DNA of 22,318 nt from an uncultured Candidatus Saccharibacteria bacterium (GTDB lineage Bacteria > Patescibacteriota > Saccharimonadia > Saccharimonadales > Saccharimonadaceae): positions 1-22,318 of the forward strand of contig CAMXZF010000006.1 of assembly GCA_947253405.1 (NCBI GenBank), given 5' to 3'. Both the position numbers and the translations under genes were made by a program. Under the pieces are notes generated by a model, which did no database searches, had not been told where the DNA came from, and worked only from the letters and a program-made list of their open reading frames with translations. Shown here piece by piece: positions 1 through 7,334 of the stretch; position 1 is the stretch's first letter; each line of letters begins with the position of its first letter.

Positions 1-46
1 ATTTAGTAGAAATAATAAAATTTTCATATCAAAGTGATTTTTGATG

Positions 47-75
47 TTGTAGTAAGCTTAGTGATTTGGTAAAAT
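47..75 (+). promoter_or_regulatory. Probable promoter of tRNA-Ser
   Basis: A -35-like TTGTAG (47-52) and a -10-like TAAAAT (70-75) are separated by 17 nt. Transcription would start near 82, about 30 nt before the tRNA. The -35 matches consensus at only 4 of 6 positions, so this is a position-based call. Confidence 0.4.
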
Positions 76-110
76 TATAAGGACCATTTGCTTGATTAAA
101 AGAGTAATTT

Positions 111-203
111 GGAGGAGTACCCAAGTGGCTGAAGGGGACGGTTTGCTAAATCGTTAGGTTGGAGAAATCTGGCGCGGGAGTTCGAATCTCCCCTCCTCCG
201 CCA
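111..203 (+). tRNA. tRNA-Ser (anticodon GCU), CCA encoded
   Basis: A class II tRNA with a long variable arm. The 7-bp acceptor stem GGAGGAG (111-117) pairs with CTCCTCC (193-199). The discriminator is G200 and CCA (201-203) is encoded. The anticodon loop TTGCTAA places GCT at 145-147, reading the serine codons AGC and AGU. The T-loop TTCGAAT (181-187) and the D-arm region are intact. AGC/AGT codons are frequent in the serine-rich sortase and LysM proteins of this window. It has its own promoter and terminator, so it is probably transcribed alone. Confidence 0.96.
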
Positions 204-218
204 ATTTGGTTTTTATAG

Positions 219-252
219 ATAGGCCATCCTGCGGTGGTCTATTTTATTTTTA
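219..252 (+). terminator. Intrinsic terminator of tRNA-Ser
   Basis: A 10-bp stem, ATAGGCCATC (219-228) with GGTGGTCTAT (233-242) including two G-U pairs, has a 4-nt loop and is followed by a T-rich run to about 252. It sits 16 nt after the tRNA CCA end. Confidence 0.8.
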
Positions 253-276
253 CATAGATTTATTTTGATTTGCTTA

Positions 277-285
277 TGCTAAAAT
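277..285 (+). promoter_or_regulatory. Extended -10 promoter of the LOG-family gene
   Basis: An extended -10, TG-C-TAAAAT (277-285), ends 9 nt before the ATG at 295, with no clear -35 and no Shine-Dalgarno. Transcription should start at or within a few bases of the start codon, suggesting a leaderless mRNA. Confidence 0.5.
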
Positions 286-294
286 AGTTGTCAT

Positions 295-1155
295 ATGACT
301 AGACAACCCTGGAAAATAAACAAAACTAACAATCTTAGAAATTTAGACGAGAATAAGTCGGAAGAGGTGGGTCAATCCACCAAATTGCACGATCACTCTA
401 TAGAAAAAGAAGATGTTCAAGCACGCTTTGGCCGCTATGTTAATGATTTGCTAGGCGGGCTAAAAACTATTGAATCCTATCCTCAAGGAGTAACAATTTT
501 TGGGTCAGCTCGGCTTCATTCCGATAATCCATATTATCAAGCGGCGCAACAATTGGGCCGAGAGCTAGCTTTGCATGGCCATACAGTTACAACTGGTGGT
601 GGACCTGGCATTATGGAGGCAGCGAATCGAGGAGCGTTTGAAGCGGGTGGCCGCTCGGTGGGATTAAATATCGCTTTATCTACAGAGCAAGATTTAAATC
701 CATATACAACTGATTCTATGGAATTTAGATATTTTTTTGCTCGTAAATTAATGATGACTCTTAGCTCAAAGGCTTACGTATTTTTTCCGGGTGGCTTTGG
801 TACGATGGATGAATTTGCGGAAATATTAGAGCTAGTTCACACTGGCAAGTCACCTAATGCGCCTATATTTTTATTTGGCAGCGAGTTTTGGTGTGGCTTA
901 GACCATTGGTTTGCTGGACCAATGAGTGATTGGGGATTGATCGAGACCGGTAAAACTGGCGAACTTAACGAAATGCGTTCACTAGCTTCAGATGAAGGTA
1001 TTGTGGATAATGCAAGACAGCTTTATTACATTACAGATAGTGTTGACGACATTGTTAAGGTGGTAGATAAAACTAATCCAAATGATATTAGAACGGTATT
1101 TGACCAGATGACGGCAGGGCAATTATTCTGCAAATGCAAGCCAGGCTGTCATTAA
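295..1155 (+). CDS. LOG-family / TIGR00730 Rossmann-fold nucleotide-binding protein
   Basis: A cytoplasmic protein of 286 aa in the LOG (lysine decarboxylase-like) family. Characterised members hydrolyse cytokinin riboside 5'-monophosphates or other nucleoside monophosphates, releasing ribose phosphate. The substrate here is not known. Visible motifs are GGGPGIMEA (101-109), which forms the nucleotide-binding loop, and PGGFGTMDE (165-173), the family signature with its catalytic glutamate. The first ~70 residues are charged and probably disordered. The C-terminus ends in a cysteine cluster, CKCKPGCH, which I do not associate with this family. The start at 295 lies 9 nt after a -10 element and has no Shine-Dalgarno. 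prfB follows after 26 nt. The family call is firm; the reaction is inferred. Confidence 0.88.
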   Translation: MTRQPWKINKTNNLRNLDENKSEEVGQSTKLHDHSIEKEDVQARFGRYVNDLLGGLKTIESYPQGVTIFGSARLHSDNPYYQAAQQLGRELALHGHTVTTGGGPGIMEAANRGAFEAGGRSVGLNIALSTEQDLNPYTTDSMEFRYFFARKLMMTLSSKAYVFFPGGFGTMDEFAEILELVHTGKSPNAPIFLFGSEFWCGLDHWFAGPMSDWGLIETGKTGELNEMRSLASDEGIVDNARQLYYITDSVDDIVKVVDKTNPNDIRTVFDQMTAGQLFCKCKPGCH

Positions 1156-1169
1156 CGTTAGATATTGTT

Positions 1170-1175
1170 TATAGT
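1170..1175 (+). promoter_or_regulatory. prfB: Possible -10 element for prfB
   Basis: TATAGT (1170-1175) ends 6 nt before the chosen prfB ATG at 1182, placing the start of transcription at about the start codon. No good -35 is visible, so prfB could equally be read through from the LOG gene. Confidence 0.35.
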
Positions 1176-1181
1176 ATAAAT

Positions 1182-2279
1182 ATGGATTTTACGTTTTTAA
1201 AAAAACGGCTTAAAGATTTAAGTTTAAAAGTTGCTGATGCATATAGTCGATTAGATTTAGATAAAAAGCAATCCGATATAGATCAGCTTGATTTAGAGTT
1301 AGCGCAGCCAGAGGTTTGGAATAATGTTGAACGGGCACAGAATCTAACTAAAAAGTCATCTAGTTTAAAAAACCTTATCCAGCCTTGGTTAGTCCTGCAA
1401 TCACAGACAAATGACTTATTAGAATTAATTGAAATTGCCGACGAGGAGATGTTGACTGATTTTGCTAATCAAGTTGACGCCTTAGAGCATGAATACGATA
1501 GTTTGAAAAGTCAACTATTTTTTAGCGGGAAATATGATAGCGGCGATGCTATTATTCGTCTTACTGCTGGTGTTGGTGGTGACGATGCACAAGATTTTGC
1601 CGAAATGCTAGAGCGGATGTATTTGCGTTGGGCGGATAAGCAGGGTTTTAGTTCTGAAATTATTGAGCGCAGCCCAGGTGAAATTGCTGGCATTAAGACC
1701 TCTGTCATAGAGGTCTCTGGAGCTTTTTGTTATGGCTGGTTAGCAGCTGAACGTGGAGTGCATCGCTTGGTTCGGCTAAGCCCATTTAATGCAGAATCAA
1801 GAGAAACTTCGTTTGTTTTAGTTGAGGTGTTACCTAAAATTAATGCTGATCTAGATCTAGTAATTGACAACAAGGATCTCAGAGTCGATGTTTATCGCAG
1901 TAGTGGCAAAGGCGGCCAAGGGGTCAATACTACTGATTCTGCGGTGCGTATCACTCATATACCAACTGGTACGGTGGTAGCAATTCAGAATGAACGTTCA
2001 CAGATTCAAAACAAGGCTAAAGCCATGAGTATTTTAAAAAGTAAACTATTAGCCCTACAGCTTGAGCAAAAAGTTGATGATATATCGAAATTAAGGGCGG
2101 GCGAAAGTGCTTCCTGGGGTTCGCAAATTCGTAATTATATTCTTCATCCCTATAAATTAGTTAAAGACACTAGGACGAAGTATCAAGAAAAAGATCCAGA
2201 TTCAGTATTAGATGGTAACTTAAAGGGTTTTCAGCTCGCCTTTTTAGAATTTAATTTGGGAGATAAAAATACTAAGTAG
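1182..2279 (+). CDS. prfB: Peptide chain release factor 2 (RF2)
   Basis: RF2 recognises UAA and UGA stop codons in the ribosomal A site and triggers peptide release. The protein is 365 aa from ATG 1182, the same length as E. coli RF2. The frame stays open 16 codons further upstream (to 1134), but that would overlap the LOG gene. The UGA-reading tripeptide SPF is present (RLSPFNAES), as is the catalytic GGQ in SGKGGQGVN. The residue after GGQ is Gly where E. coli has His. The N-terminal helical domain and the ITHIPTG and WGSQIR blocks are conserved. The reading frame is continuous, so the programmed +1 frameshift that autoregulates many prfB genes is absent. RF2 supports use of the standard code rather than UGA reassignment. 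Confidence 0.96.
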   Translation: MDFTFLKKRLKDLSLKVADAYSRLDLDKKQSDIDQLDLELAQPEVWNNVERAQNLTKKSSSLKNLIQPWLVLQSQTNDLLELIEIADEEMLTDFANQVDALEHEYDSLKSQLFFSGKYDSGDAIIRLTAGVGGDDAQDFAEMLERMYLRWADKQGFSSEIIERSPGEIAGIKTSVIEVSGAFCYGWLAAERGVHRLVRLSPFNAESRETSFVLVEVLPKINADLDLVIDNKDLRVDVYRSSGKGGQGVNTTDSAVRITHIPTGTVVAIQNERSQIQNKAKAMSILKSKLLALQLEQKVDDISKLRAGESASWGSQIRNYILHPYKLVKDTRTKYQEKDPDSVLDGNLKGFQLAFLEFNLGDKNTK

Positions 2280-2347
2280 TATTTGTTTAGTTATTTTTTA
2301 AAAATAAAGCTTGAATTTATTAAGCTAATGGTTTACCATATATAGCA

Positions 2348-2373
2348 TAGTCGGGGGCAAAAACTAAAGACTA
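2348..2373 (+). promoter_or_regulatory. Small hairpin in the sortase mRNA leader
   Basis: TAGTC (2348-2352) and GACTA (2369-2373) form a 5-bp stem around a 16-nt loop that starts with five G. The loop might pair elsewhere, but I recognise no riboswitch class. It lies 34 nt before the sortase ATG in a 127-nt gap where no convincing promoter is visible. Confidence 0.25.
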
Positions 2374-2394
2374 CAAAAGCACATAGTTATATAT

Positions 2395-2406
2395 GAGGAG
2401 ACAAAA
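2395..2406 (+). promoter_or_regulatory. Sortase ribosome-binding site, candidate sRNA target
   Basis: GAGGAG (2395-2400) is a strong Shine-Dalgarno with 6-nt spacing. The 10 bases GGAGACAAAA (2397-2406) recur exactly at 15938-15947 on the plus strand. The proposed minus-strand sRNA there would therefore be complementary to this site. Confidence 0.6.
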
Positions 2407-4164
2407 ATGTCAAACAGATTAGATGTCTGGAGTGCTGATTACGGGCGCTCCGGTGATCTATATAAAAATAAAACTAGAGATAAGATATTGGTGCCAGACA
2501 GCCATACTTCTGGTCGTCGTGCTCGTTTGGTGACAGATAGGCCACTGAATAAGTTATCGCAACCAAGCAAGGAAATTATCAATAAAGCTACTAAAGCTAA
2601 TGAATCAAGCGCGAAGACGGCCGCCCTAAAGAACAGTAAGAACTCCGTCAGTAAAAGAATGGCGGTAACTAATTTAAGAAAACCAAGCAATAATAATTTA
2701 AGCGACTCTCGTCAGGCAATGGTACGACATGCGTTGTCAAAAATGACACCAGATCAAAAAATTGCCTTTATGGAAAAAGCAGCAGCTTTAAAGAAGGCTA
2801 GATTGACTAAAGCAAAAGCAAAATCTGGTTTAGCTAGTCCTAAGGTGGCATCATCAAAAAAGAGCGGTACACAGAGCAAAGTCGCTATACCCCCAGCGCC
2901 GATTCGCTCCAGTGTAGTCACTCCTAAAGTTGATAGCAAAAATATGTTCCCCCATTCTAGCAAGACTACATCTCAGCCAAATAGCCAAAAATATAACGTA
3001 GCTTCGCAGTTAAAAAACCTAAAGACTTTAGTCAATGCTAGTAAAACCAACAATGTAGTCGCTAAAGATAGTTCAAGTTTAGACTCACCAGCAGCTAAGC
3101 AGGTGTCAACTAAAGCAGCCTCAAAGCAGTCTTTTAAATCTAAAATCAAAGAGGTTAAAAAGAGCATCAACAAGAGCGTTAATAAACTTTCTAATTCAGT
3201 TACGAAAATCAAAGCCAATGACAAGTCAACTAATATAGCTAGTCAGCCAGTGTCGACGCCGTCATTATTCATGCCTTTACCGGCCACCTCACCAGCCCCA
3301 GCTAAGCCAGTCGCTAATGCTTCCGTTACTAAGGTATTAAGCAATAACAGTAAGCCTACTGTTAAGAGTAAGCCTAATGTCGCTGGTAACGTTAGGTTAG
3401 ATAACAGCGGATTAGCTACCATGACACTTTCAACACCGCTAAATAATTTTATTAACCGTTTAGCTAGCGTTAAAATCACTTTTAGATTCAAGATCAACAA
3501 AAAGAAGATCTTAAGGTTCTTAAGATATTTTGCGATTGTAGCGATTTTGGCGGCTAGTGCTTATCTAGCGTGGGATACTTATTCAACTAATCAGGCGGTT
3601 AAAAATAACTTTAACAACCCCGTTTCGGCTATGTCTATTGCTGGCACTAATCCAGCCACTGCTGATCAAACTGCTATTAGTAACGAAGCTAAACAGGCTT
3701 ATACGGCGCCATCTGATCAGCCACGCTACATTTCAATCCCAGCCATTAACGTAAATGCTCGGGTTAAAAGTGTGGGTGTAAATAGTAAAGGTAATATTGA
3801 TACGCCAAATAACTTAAATGATACCGCTTGGTATGATGGTAGCGCTAAACCTGGTCAAGACGGTCAGGTGTTTATCGATGGTCACACTTCTTTTTCCAAC
3901 TCAATTAATGCAGCCTTTAATGACTTACCAAAACTTAAAACTGGTGATGTAGTTACCATTGAAACTGGTGCTGGAAAAAAGATTAATTATGTTATCAGTG
4001 TCGTTAAAACGGTTGATGCCGACAAAGTCGATATGGGTGAAGCGCTTAATCCGCCAGAGGGCGCTAGTAAGGGTCTAACTTTGATGACATGCACTGGTAC
4101 GTTTAATTATCGCACACAAACTGCTGATAAGCGCCTGGTAGTTTACGCGGTGCAACAGACATAG
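2407..4164 (+). CDS. Sortase with a long basic cytoplasmic N-terminal region
   Basis: A membrane cysteine transpeptidase that cleaves a sorting signal and joins a surface protein to the wall or to a pilin. The sortase domain occupies about residues 435-585, with the catalytic triad His493 (VFIDGHTS), Cys562 (LMTCTG) and Arg576 (DKRLVVYA). One membrane helix lies near 370-390. The ~365 residues before it are rich in Lys, Ser, Asn and Ala, have no signal peptide, and should stay in the cytoplasm. Most sortases are 200-300 aa, so this architecture (585 aa) is unusual. A short predicted-helical block lies near residues 100-135. The start is fixed by GAGGAG (2395-2400), 6 nt before the ATG. ftsE follows after 8 nt, suggesting one transcript with ftsEX. 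No sorting-signal substrate is seen in the window. The sortase class is not assigned. Confidence 0.9.
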   Translation: MSNRLDVWSADYGRSGDLYKNKTRDKILVPDSHTSGRRARLVTDRPLNKLSQPSKEIINKATKANESSAKTAALKNSKNSVSKRMAVTNLRKPSNNNLSDSRQAMVRHALSKMTPDQKIAFMEKAAALKKARLTKAKAKSGLASPKVASSKKSGTQSKVAIPPAPIRSSVVTPKVDSKNMFPHSSKTTSQPNSQKYNVASQLKNLKTLVNASKTNNVVAKDSSSLDSPAAKQVSTKAASKQSFKSKIKEVKKSINKSVNKLSNSVTKIKANDKSTNIASQPVSTPSLFMPLPATSPAPAKPVANASVTKVLSNNSKPTVKSKPNVAGNVRLDNSGLATMTLSTPLNNFINRLASVKITFRFKINKKKILRFLRYFAIVAILAASAYLAWDTYSTNQAVKNNFNNPVSAMSIAGTNPATADQTAISNEAKQAYTAPSDQPRYISIPAINVNARVKSVGVNSKGNIDTPNNLNDTAWYDGSAKPGQDGQVFIDGHTSFSNSINAAFNDLPKLKTGDVVTIETGAGKKINYVISVVKTVDADKVDMGEALNPPEGASKGLTLMTCTGTFNYRTQTADKRLVVYAVQQT

Positions 4165-4172
4165 GTTTTAAA

Positions 4173-4883
4173 ATGGCAGTATCACGGTCAATGATCTTAA
4201 TAGATAGAGCGACAAAGCGCTACGATGCTGGTTCTGCACCAGCACTTAATCGTGTTTCACTTAGTATTGCTCCTAGAGAGTTCGCTATTATTATTGGAGC
4301 CTCTGGCGCCGGCAAGTCAACTTTATTGCGACTTTTAACTAGAGAAGAAAAGCCAGATAGTGGCAAAATTGTAGTTGGCGGAGTCGACTATGACACTTTA
4401 GACGATCGCGACATACCGCTATTGCGCCGACGTATAGGAGTGATTTTCCAGGATTTTAAATTACTACCTAATCGTACCGTGTTTGAAAATGTAGCCCTTA
4501 GTTTAGAGATATCGGGCCATTCCAACAGAGAGATTAAACAAAGCGTTCCGCGCATGTTAGAGCTAGTCGGTCTAAGCGGTAAAGACAAAAAGTTTCCACA
4601 CCAATTATCTGGTGGTGAAAAGCAGCGTGTAGCTATAGCTCGCGCTATGGTACGTCAGCCTAAAGTTTTGTTTGCCGATGAGCCGACTGGTAACCTAGAC
4701 TCTAGAAATACCTGGGAGGTGGTAAAGCTTTTGGCGAAAATTAATCGTTTTGGTACTACAGTAGTTTTAATTACTCATTCTGAACAAATTGTGAGGCGCC
4801 TAAATACTAGAACTATAACGATAGATCATGGTCGCATTGTGCGCGATGTTGAACACGGCGGAGAGGTTAAGGATGGCAAATAG
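4173..4883 (+). CDS. ftsE: Cell division ATP-binding protein FtsE
   Basis: The ABC ATPase subunit of FtsEX, which powers conformational signalling across the membrane to a peptidoglycan hydrolase at the division site. The protein has 236 aa, of usual length. Walker A is GASGAGKST (42-50), followed by the Q-loop region IFQDFKLLPNRTVFENV, the signature LSGGEKQRVAIARA, Walker B VLFADEPTGNLD and the H-loop ITHSEQ. It starts 8 nt after the sortase stop with no evident Shine-Dalgarno, so translation is probably coupled. A second in-frame ATG at codon 7 is an alternative start. Its 3' end overlaps ftsX by 11 nt, the usual tight ftsE-ftsX arrangement. Confidence 0.95.
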   Translation: MAVSRSMILIDRATKRYDAGSAPALNRVSLSIAPREFAIIIGASGAGKSTLLRLLTREEKPDSGKIVVGGVDYDTLDDRDIPLLRRRIGVIFQDFKLLPNRTVFENVALSLEISGHSNREIKQSVPRMLELVGLSGKDKKFPHQLSGGEKQRVAIARAMVRQPKVLFADEPTGNLDSRNTWEVVKLLAKINRFGTTVVLITHSEQIVRRLNTRTITIDHGRIVRDVEHGGEVKDGK

Positions 4884-6021
4884 TAATCTAAATAAAGCCA
4901 CTAAATTGGATAAAAAGAATGCCGCAGCAGCTAGGGTAGCTAAATCGAGTAATAAATTAGTGGCCAAAACAACTAAGCTGTCAAATGTTGCTAATATTGC
5001 TGTTAAAACTGATGATGTGAAATATCGTCGACGCTCTAGAGTAAAAAAGCGCCGTTTAGTTAATTTGCAAAAGCGACGTAGTTTTTTAACTTGGCGCCGA
5101 GTTATGCGTTATGGCTTGCGTAATTTAAGTCGCAATGCTTGGCTAACGATAGCTGCTACCATAGTCATGACTATTACGCTCTTAATTATATTTGCTACCG
5201 CTGCTGCTAGCTCAGTCTTGAAAGAAACTATTGCATCACAGCGCAATAAGATGGATTTATCAATTTACCTAAAATCCGATTTGCCGGACGATACCCTTAG
5301 GAATTTAGCAGGTAAATTGCGTATTCAGCCTAACGTTAAAGATGTCACTACTAGTACAAGCGAGCAAGAGTATAAAAAATCTGTCGAAGAAAATCGTTCT
5401 AACGAATCATATATCGAAGGTCTATCCTTGGTGGCAGAAAATGGAGTTAATATGAAGCTACCAGCGGTTATCCATGTTAAATTGCATGATTTTAATAAAA
5501 AAGACAAGATTAAACATTTTATCTATAATGATAGCCAATTTAAAAAATGGCTAGATGAAGCCAGGTCAACCTCAGAAGATATCGAAACTAGACAAAACAC
5601 TATTAATCGCTTATCTGACATCATGAACTATGCCAGTAAATTAGGTATTAGTGCAGCAGTTATTTTCATTATCATATCGATCTTAACTATCTTTAATACT
5701 ATTCGCATGACAATATTTAGTCGGCGCGAAGAGATTGATATGATGAAGTCAATTGGAGCGGATAACTACTTTATACGCGGTCCATTCTTAGTAGAAGCAG
5801 AGACTTATGGCATAATTTCCGCCATTATAGCCATGGTCTTAGGCTATATCATTTTAACTAGATTTTTGCCCGGTTTGGGTGGTTATGTTGAAGTTGACCA
5901 AACTAGAATGATCATTGAGCATTGGTGGTGGGCAATACTCATATTACTTCTAGCTGTCGGCTTTACGATTGGCGCTATTAGTGCCCGACTAGCTCTGCGC
6001 CGTTATCTAAAAAATCGCTAA
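4873..6021 (+). CDS. ftsX: Cell division protein FtsX (permease-like) with basic N-terminal extension
   Basis: The membrane partner of FtsE. The chosen start, ATG 4873, lies inside the end of ftsE after GGAGAGG and AAGG, and gives 382 aa. An upstream in-frame GTG at 4828 lies deeper in ftsE and is unlikely. Four membrane helices are visible: TM1 near 91-113, an extracellular domain of ~140 residues, then TM2-TM4 near the C-terminus. The family motif before TM3 (SRREEIDMMKSIGA, then FIRGPFLVEAE) is clear. The first ~72 residues are Lys/Ala/Asn-rich and end in an Arg/Lys cluster, longer than the short N-terminus of E. coli FtsX. The stop codon sits inside a perfect hairpin. In the family, the extracellular loop binds the hydrolase partner; the next gene is a good candidate. 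Confidence 0.93.
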   Translation: MANSNLNKATKLDKKNAAAARVAKSSNKLVAKTTKLSNVANIAVKTDDVKYRRRSRVKKRRLVNLQKRRSFLTWRRVMRYGLRNLSRNAWLTIAATIVMTITLLIIFATAAASSVLKETIASQRNKMDLSIYLKSDLPDDTLRNLAGKLRIQPNVKDVTTSTSEQEYKKSVEENRSNESYIEGLSLVAENGVNMKLPAVIHVKLHDFNKKDKIKHFIYNDSQFKKWLDEARSTSEDIETRQNTINRLSDIMNYASKLGISAAVIFIIISILTIFNTIRMTIFSRREEIDMMKSIGADNYFIRGPFLVEAETYGIISAIIAMVLGYIILTRFLPGLGGYVEVDQTRMIIEHWWWAILILLLAVGFTIGAISARLALRRYLKNR

Positions 6022-6034
6022 TCTTTAGCGATTT
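6012..6034 (+). terminator. Hairpin over the ftsX stop codon (terminator-like)
   Basis: AAATCGCTAA (6012-6021) and TTAGCGATTT (6025-6034) form a perfect 10-bp stem with a 3-nt loop. The ftsX stop (6019-6021) is in the left arm. The trailing T-run is short, so termination may be partial. The right arm runs into the -35 of the next promoter. Confidence 0.55.
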
Positions 6035-6062
6035 GCAATTAAAAGCATAAGTGTTATATAAT
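6033..6062 (+). promoter_or_regulatory. Promoter of the CHAP hydrolase gene
   Basis: TTGCAA (6033-6038) and TATAAT (6057-6062) are 18 nt apart. Transcription would start near 6069. The -35 overlaps the right arm of the ftsX hairpin. A strong Shine-Dalgarno, AAGGAGGG (6082-6089), precedes the ATG at 6093. Confidence 0.65.
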
Positions 6063-6092
6063 GAAGTCACTTAGTATATTTAAGGAGGGTTA

Positions 6093-7256
6093 ATGACGTT
6101 CCACCACAACGTTCTAAAAAGTTACAAGAAGCATAAATATCAAACAGCGAAGTCTAGTTCTTTGTTGGTATTTATGACTTTAGTCTTCCTATTTTTAACA
6201 CTTTCACAGCCATTTGGTTCCGATAAAACATCGGCTCGCGATTTTAATTCTGAAATTCGAGCATTGGAAAATCAAATTAAGGACTACAACAAGCGTTCGG
6301 GTGAGCTAGCCGGCGAAGCTGATAATTTGCAGAATAAAATTAAGCAACTTGAAAGTCAACAAGCTAATATTCAAGCGCAAATTAATCTTAGTGGTGCCGA
6401 AAAAGCTAAATTAGAACAAGAGATTATCGATAACGAAGTAAAAATTAAGAAGCAGTCTGAGGCTTTAGGCTCAAATCTAGTTAATATGTATTATAGTGGA
6501 AAAACTACTTCACTAGATATTTTAATGAATAGCAAGTCAGTTAGTGAATATGTTGATCGTCAAACTAGGCAACAGTCAATGAGTGATCGCATTAAAGATG
6601 CGGTTAAAGAAGTTAAAGAACTTAAGTCGCAATTACAGGATAAAAAATCTGAGGTCGAAAAGGTTATTAAAAAGCAGCAATCACAAAAGGATGCTTTAGC
6701 TGCTACCCAGGCCGAACAGCAAAAACTTTTAGAGCAAACCCAGGGTGAAGAATCAAAATATAAAGAGCTGAGCAGTAAAACTAAGGCAAAAATGAGCCAA
6801 GTGCAGGCCGAACAGCAAGCTGCTATTGCGCGTTTGCAACGCAGTAATAGATATACCAGCATAACCGTAGCTAACTCATCATGTGGTGGCGGCTATCCGT
6901 TTTGTGGGTATCCTGCTGATATTAGCGCAAGAGATTCAGCGAGTGGTTTTTGGGCGCTGGGTAATACTAGAGAGTGCGTTAATTATGTCCAGTGGCGTAT
7001 TTACCAGCTAACGGGTCGCAATGAGTTTCATGGCAATGCTGGAAGTTGGCCAACAACCTCTACTGTTCCAAGAGCTGGCTCAGTTGGCGTTATGGGTTAT
7101 GGTAGCTTGCCATACGGCCATGTGGTTTGGGTCGAGCAAGTCGGTACGGGTGCTCATGCTGGTCAGGTTTATGTATCAGAATATAACTGGAGCCCATATA
7201 ATTATACTGAGCGCTGGGTTTCAGCTAATGCTTTTAAAGGCTTCTATTACATTTAA
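6093..7256 (+). CDS. Secreted coiled-coil CHAP-domain peptidoglycan hydrolase (PcsB/EnvC-like)
   Basis: A 387-aa exported protein likely to cut peptidoglycan during cell separation. A basic N-terminus and hydrophobic stretch (~25-42) form a signal peptide or anchor. Residues ~48-250 are heptad-rich coiled coil (Gln/Lys/Glu/Ala). The C-terminal CHAP amidase/endopeptidase domain has catalytic Cys295 (RECVNYVQW), His343 (YGHVVWVE) and the following SEYNW. Cys264 and Cys271 just before the domain could form a disulfide. The signal-coiled coil-CHAP order is that of streptococcal PcsB, which FtsEX controls. Here the gene directly follows ftsEX with its own promoter, so I infer the same partnership. 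No LPxTG-like sorting motif is visible. The domain call is firm; the FtsEX link is inferred from order and architecture. Confidence 0.9.
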   Translation: MTFHHNVLKSYKKHKYQTAKSSSLLVFMTLVFLFLTLSQPFGSDKTSARDFNSEIRALENQIKDYNKRSGELAGEADNLQNKIKQLESQQANIQAQINLSGAEKAKLEQEIIDNEVKIKKQSEALGSNLVNMYYSGKTTSLDILMNSKSVSEYVDRQTRQQSMSDRIKDAVKEVKELKSQLQDKKSEVEKVIKKQQSQKDALAATQAEQQKLLEQTQGEESKYKELSSKTKAKMSQVQAEQQAAIARLQRSNRYTSITVANSSCGGGYPFCGYPADISARDSASGFWALGNTRECVNYVQWRIYQLTGRNEFHGNAGSWPTTSTVPRAGSVGVMGYGSLPYGHVVWVEQVGTGAHAGQVYVSEYNWSPYNYTERWVSANAFKGFYYI

Positions 7257-7334
7257 ATATAAATTTAAGCCCTAGGTGTGATATACTTATAAATACGAAT
7301 AAGCATAAGGACAAATAAAGGAAAAGGGTAGGTG

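Noticed and set aside
1134..1181. Upstream extension of prfB, or a programmed frameshift in prfB
   Set aside because: ATG 1182 gives the standard 365-aa RF2 and avoids overlap with the previous gene. The frame is continuous with no internal UGA, so no frameshift is needed.
2353..2368. preQ1-like riboswitch upstream of the sortase gene
   Set aside because: The loop is G-rich followed by AAAAACTAAA, but the conserved core and pseudoknot partners of the preQ1-I class are not present.
2439..3500. Several minus-strand ORFs of 69-85 codons opposite the sortase gene
   Set aside because: They are hydrophobic Leu-rich mirror translations of the Lys/Ser-rich coding strand, with no start signals or recognisable domains.
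4828..4872. GTG start of ftsX at 4828
   Set aside because: It would add 15 residues encoded inside ftsE. ATG 4873 has better upstream purine-rich sites and the usual short overlap.
6560..6862. 100-codon minus-strand ORF opposite the coiled-coil region
   Set aside because: Cys/Ser/Leu-rich shadow of the Gln/Lys/Ala-rich coiled coil; no homology recognised.
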